DNA of 64,000 nt from Muraenolepis orangiensis (taxonomy: Eukaryota > Chordata > Actinopteri > Gadiformes > Muraenolepididae): contig CM051002.1 of NCBI GenBank assembly GCA_027704905.1, positions 6,925,668-6,989,667 of the forward strand, read 5' to 3'. Under the pieces are notes generated by a model that was given only the letters and a program-made list of their open reading frames with translations, was not told the origin of the DNA and ran no database searches. A program made the translations under genes and the position numbers. Numbering within the stretch: position 1 is the stretch's first letter; each line of letters begins with the position of its first letter. Positions 48,918-64,000 of the stretch are shown here, piece by piece.

Positions 48918-51900
48918 CACACCTATAATTCTGCACATCTCAAACCTACTCTATAAGTAATTGTATACCTGTTTTTAGTAGTAGTTTTTTTATTAGACTG
49001 TACATATTTTACATATTACTATTAACTGTACATTATATATTACCATGCACTTTACTGCAACATTTGCACTCTGGTTAGATGCCAAATTCCTTTCGATGTG
49101 CTATATGTGCTAACACATAAAAGTTGACAGTCGAGTACACTGAAACGTGCTGACTTTTGGGTAATGATGACAACCCAGGCATGTATTAATATTCGGACTG
49201 CGTGAATTGATTTGTCTCCATATGGCATTGTTATATGGTTCACATTGTTTCCGGTATTGAGACTATTTTCTAATTGTATCCGAGGTCAGGACTTTATTGT
49301 ACACTTACAGAAGGACTCTTCCTTCACCATAACGGCCTGGCTCGATGCTAAGGGATCTCATGTGTTAACTGCTATGTTTTTGTATGTTTTTCCCTTAGTC
49401 CCTGGAGAATCGTGGACGATTGTGGGGGTGCCTTCACAATGGGGGCCATTGGAGGTGGGATTTTCCAGTCTGTCAAAGGCTTCCGAAATGCACCTTCAGT
49501 AAGTTTCGATCTGAAAACACCATCTATAACACAAGCGTCCTGGTTACATAACCAAAACATATCACAGACATGACTTGGCTAGTCTCACATAACACATTTG
49601 CTCCTAAACAACAATTCAGAAATGCAGGAGAACCTGCTTTGGAGTTTCTTGAGTCCCTCACCAACTATTCTACAGTCAGTAAAACATAGTTGGTAGAGGC
49701 TTTGACTAAGCTCCTTTTTATTTCATGTATTTATTTACGATTTACGATTTTTTTCTTTTCTTGATATGCTTATGTAGGTGCACACGTGTGTGGACTCTAA
49801 CAATGGTCCAATCTGAATTGTGTCTCAGATCTGTGTGAGGAAAGAAGGCAATTTGACTGGGAATGGTTTTTTGTTGACAATTCTCTATACCAGTAGAAAG
49901 CTAATGTTTGCGTTGTTTTGCGTAAACCGGGTTACATTTAAAATGGTAATCTGCAGACATTCTTGTTATGCTATCAGAACCATAACTCGCATTCATCGAC
50001 GATACATCGATTCCACTATCACTGCCAGCCTTCCTTTTAACAAATTAGAACTTTGAACAATGTTAAAATCGACGTAATCGTGTTATATGCCACAGAACCA
50101 CCGTTCCTATTGCTCGGGTCAACAGAATATATTTGTTGTACATTATCAGTGTCGGTGTCAGCGAGGTGCGTTACAAATGTGCAAAATGCTTTGTTCACTT
50201 CATTTGGACATCAATGGAAGCCTTGCTGTTCGCATGCTGTGTCATTAGTGAAGCTGCATTTGAATCCAGTCATTACATTATTTCCAATAACTTTTAATTT
50301 TGTTATTCAAGCAGTACCGCATTTGTTTGTTTATACGTGATATGAACTTGATGGCTGTGACTGCGTTTAAGTGTAGTGCTCAACATGTTTGCAAACTAAA
50401 TTTAAAATCTCTTAACTGTTTTAACGGTATAACGATTTGTATGTGTAATGGACAACCAAATGCATGCATGATCTATACATACACATTGTGTTTTGAAATC
50501 CACACTTGGGTATGTTCGTATTTGCTGTTCTCTACACGGACAAGCAGGAAAAAAAAAAGGTTTTTGATAATTGAATTGTTGATGTCAAATGGTGTGTCAA
50601 AACAAGGTGTCTTGATAGAGTTGTTTCTTGATGAGATGTCCCTTTTCCCTGCAGGGAATGAACCACAGAATGAGGGGCAGCATGACTGCTATTCGGACCA
50701 GAGCTCCACAGTTGGGAGGTAAGATCATGTAACGTCACATCTAATACATGCAGAATACATTCATAACGAGGTTCAAATGGGCACATATTTACTTTTACCG
50801 GTGTGCCATCGAAAGCATACTCACCAACTGCATCACAGTGTGGTATGGCAACGGCACTGTTTCCGACCGGAAAGCGCTGCAGAGGGTGGTGAAAACTGCC
50901 CAACGCATCGTTGGATTAGATTAAAACATTTGATTAAAGACCCCTCTCCCCCAACCATGGACTGTTTGCCCTCCTCCCCTCCGGGAGGCGCTATAGAAAC
51001 CTTTGTTCCAAGTCAAGCGCTCTGGTTAGATGCTAAATTGTTTTCACTGTACTTGTGCTGTACCATGACAATTCATTTTAATCTTATCTTATATATATCA
51101 TGCACCTGTGTATTGGCCGTCAAGTCATGTTTTTGGTTTGTCTGATTTCAGGTAGTTTTGCCGTATGGGGAGGCCTGTTCTCCATGATTGACTGTGGACT
51201 TGTGAAAGTTCGGGGCAAAGAGGATCCCTGGAATTCAATTACAAGTGGAGCCATGACGGGAGCTATTCTCGCTGCAAGAAGTGAGTAGGCCTGGTGCCAG
51301 GGAAAATGATATGCAGCCTGGGCACTTTTTTTCTGGTCACTATTTACTTAAGACTCCTATGTGATGTATGCTTAAGAGTTCAGCTGGGACTTTGTTTCTT
51401 CCTCAGATGGACCAGTGGCCATAGCCGGTTCTGCAGTGATGGGAGGCGTACTGCTGGCTTTGATAGAAGGTGCTGGAATACTGCTTACAAGATTTGCTTC
51501 ATCACAGATTCCTACCGGTGAGTCTGGTGCTTTTGACTAAACAAAATATTAGCTCTGGTTTTATTTGAGCTTTGATTTAGATTACACAGTATAGAGGGCA
51601 ACATTTAAAAATGCTAAATTAAATGTGTAGTCATGAATAAGTGTGATGTTGCCTTAAGGAGTATTCTGCTAATTGTGCCCGAAAACTGCTGGTGCAGTTT
51701 AAATTAAATGGGAGTCTTCAGTCTCCATCGCTTGGCCATAGCTGGGTTGCTAGCATAGCTGCTGGAAAACAAATGACTCAGGCTCCCACATACATAATTG
51801 CAGTGTTGGGAGCTGATACTCTTACTGAGCTGACATGTGGTCCATTCACTTAACGGATGTATTTATATATATATATAAATAGAAATACATTGGGCCAACG

Positions 51901-52118
51901 TTCAGTTCATACCTCCATCAAGGTGACATTTTTGGGATTCCGGTTGTGGGTAAAAGAACATCTTCTAGCAGACAGCAAAAGAAATGGCCGCGACTACCCA
52001 GCTCTAGTTTAAAAAAAAAAATTAATATTCTCATTTCTTCCGTCTAGGTCCCCAATTTGCAGAGGAACCAGCCCCCATGTCTGCACCTGGCTTTGGAGAT
52101 TACAGGCAGTATCAGTGA
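48178..52118 (+). CDS. timm17a: Mitochondrial import inner membrane translocase subunit Tim17-A
   Basis: Core subunit of the TIM23 presequence translocase of the mitochondrial inner membrane. Six exons: 48178-48203, 49399-49498, 50655-50718, 51152-51280, 51407-51517 and 52048-52118, all GT-AG, 501 nt, 166 aa; human is 171. The start MEEYAREPCPWRIVDDCGG is the family N-terminus. Glycine-rich helices (FTMGAIGGGIFQ, FAVWGGLFSMI, ITSGAMTGAILA, AGSAVMGGVLLALIEG) are the four Tim17/22/23-type membrane segments. The conserved pair Cys9 and Cys78 (MIDCGLV), known as a disulfide in yeast Tim17, is present. The short polar tail PQFAEEPAPM then SAPGFGDYRQYQ is also present. It is the Tim17-A type by linkage to lmod1 as well as by sequence. 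Intron 4 is only 126 bp. Confidence 0.97.
48760..49110 (+). mobile_element. non-LTR retrotransposon 3' UTR fragment
   Basis: AT-rich text ending 'accatgcactttactgcaac' and 'atttgcactctggttagatg', shared in reverse with 28928-29230. It includes a (GT)n(AT)n run (48879-48917). It lies in timm17a intron 1. Confidence 0.6.
50790..51090 (+). mobile_element. non-LTR retrotransposon fragment (RT C-terminus and tail)
   Basis: Reads FYRCAIESILTNCITVWYG, then SDRKALQRVVKTAQRIVG, typical of the C-terminal region of fish non-LTR reverse transcriptases. A frameshifted terminal region and the 'ctctggttagatgctaaatt' tail follow. It lies in timm17a intron 3 and ends about 60 bp before exon 4. Confidence 0.75.
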
Positions 52119-52753
52119 GGAGGGGAATTTCTCTTGACATCAACTAGGTTTTTTTGGAATTACTTGCGGAAGTTATGAAGAAAGAAAAGCAAATGGCGGG
52201 AAAATGGGCAACCAACAATTGTGAACCAGTGTGCACCTTCCACCTTCTGGCAGAGGAGAATCAGAGTTCCTTCATTTTGGATCCATGTACAGACTCGTCT
52301 TGATCAGCCTCGTCACCTTCTCCCGACATCTATAAAACACAAATAAATAGACTAGTCATCCATGTTTATCCTGCAGTGCAGGTGGGGCCCTAGCTAGTGG
52401 ACAATTGTCGATGGAAGCTGGTTAATTGTATAATGTCTATTAAATGTATATTATACAGTTTATATTCAGCATGTATTCAAATATTTGCCTTAAAGATGTC
52501 ACCTGCTTGGGCTGGCCCTTTTGTGAATTCCAATTGGCCACGCCCTCTCTCTCTTGTTTCTATTCCATGGATGAAGGCAGTCAGTAATTATTGTGAGCCC
52601 TTGAATTCAAAGGTGTTTATTTATTGTTAGTTGGAAAGAGTTGTGCTCAGATTGTACTGCTAGTGTTTTTTTCTTTTTTTGAACACCGATGTATTTAAGT
52701 TGCTAATAGCAAGGCATTGCATTGGCAGCACACCATTGATGGAATTCTACTAT

Positions 52754-52759
52754 AATAAA
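52754..52759 (+). other. candidate poly(A) signal AATAAA for timm17a
   Basis: Hexamer about 640 bp after the stop. Another lies at 52342-52347. The sequence between the stop and here (52119-52753) shows no other gene. Confidence 0.5.
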
Positions 52760-53387
52760 CTTCTCAATCTGTCTATTTGTCAGCTTGTTATGTAGTTTTT
52801 AAAATCCATTGAGGATTTACCATCTCTTCCACTAGAGGGTAGTCCACCCTCATTCCTTTTTTCCCCCCTTCTATTTCCCCCCCCTACTCTAGATCTAATT
52901 ATTGGCTTAATGAATGCTTCGGAAGTTAAACGTTTCACACACACATTTCTGCGTGTTCTGTGACCCCATTGTACTTGTGTTGAACCTGCTACATGTAAAC
53001 ATTTAATATCGAATCTAAGGTGACCATGACTGCTCTTAATACCAGAGATGATTAAAGTCTGATTTGTGATGCTAAGTTTAATACTATTAAGTGATTGGCC
53101 TTGTGTTTTTTTTTCTACTTTTTCTTTTTTTAAATAATGTCATTGTGATCAGACATACAAAGCAGCTGACGTTTCCACCATTTCAATCTCATTCACTATA
53201 CGCCTCCTATCTAATAGTCCGATACCTATACATATATACACTATATATTGGCAAGGATTTTTCCTATAGTGAAAGGAATGGCAAAACAGAATGGGTACAA
53301 ACTTTATTATGTAAAAAAAAAATTGTAAATACAAAATGATCTGGGACACATGCAAACGACCATCAAAAAAAATAAAGAAATGGGTGA

Positions 53388-53492
53388 TGACGTCACTGCG
53401 CACGGGGCGGGCGGGCGGAGGCTGACACTTCAGACAGAGCGGCGCACACAGAGAGAGATAGCGAACCACCACCACCACCACACACACACACG
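53388..53492 (+). promoter_or_regulatory. rap1a: rap1a promoter and non-coding first exon (probable)
   Basis: A consensus CRE TGACGTCA (53388-53395) is followed by overlapping GC boxes (gggcgggcgggcgg, 53405-53418). A short exon-like stretch then ends in a strong donor, CG|GTGAGTGG (intron starts 53493). Assignment to rap1a rests on position, strand and the lack of any other gene before 60124. A 5' UTR intron of about 6.6 kb is implied. Confidence 0.5.
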
Positions 53493-60084
<6,592 letters not shown>

Positions 60085-60123
60085 GTGCAGACTGCTGGGG
60101 CTGTCTGGTGAAGAGATCCCGCC

Positions 60124-64000
<3,877 letters not shown>

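Overview
This 64-kb window is nuclear DNA of a teleost fish. It holds six intron-rich protein genes whose exons match known vertebrate families. Between and inside them lie very dense simple repeats ((CA)n, (CT)n, minisatellites) and fish-type interspersed repeats: L2-like LINEs, another non-LTR family, a tRNA-derived SINE and a hAT-like end. The species cannot be named from the sequence. The extreme density of dinucleotide repeats recalls cod-like fish, but that is only an impression.

All six genes are on the + strand. (1) gnas, stimulatory G-protein alpha subunit: the last seven coding exons, 4028-8951; its 5' exons lie left of the window. (2) ipo9, importin-9: complete, 24 coding exons, 15356-33464, 1049 aa. 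(3) shisa4: complete, 5 exons, 34993-38657, 212 aa. (4) lmod1, leiomodin-1: complete, 3 exons with one giant middle exon, 41499-45034, 679 aa. (5) timm17a, mitochondrial inner-membrane translocase subunit: complete, 6 exons, 48178-52118, 166 aa. (6) rap1a-like Ras-family GTPase: promoter and non-coding first exon near 53388-53492, then four coding exons, 60124-62980, encoding residues 1-108; the 3' exons lie right of the window.

The ipo9-shisa4-lmod1-timm17a block matches the neighbourhood on human 1q32. The flanking gnas and rap1a lie elsewhere in human, so they mark fish-lineage rearrangement points. The six genes do not form one pathway. They share chromosomal linkage, not function.

No undescribed multi-gene system is visible. 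The most notable signals are these: a textbook AT-AC (U12-type) minor-spliceosome intron in ipo9 (20516-21187); a perfect CArG box with a second near-CArG upstream of lmod1; a recent tandem segmental duplication between lmod1 and timm17a; a compact CRE, E-box and Z-DNA-prone promoter at timm17a; splice-acceptor regions built from microsatellites; a minisatellite expanded inside an L2 reverse-transcriptase sequence; and paired G15/C19 runs just after the gnas stop codon. Exons were placed by reading frame, splice signals and remembered human orthologues. No transcript or database evidence was available.
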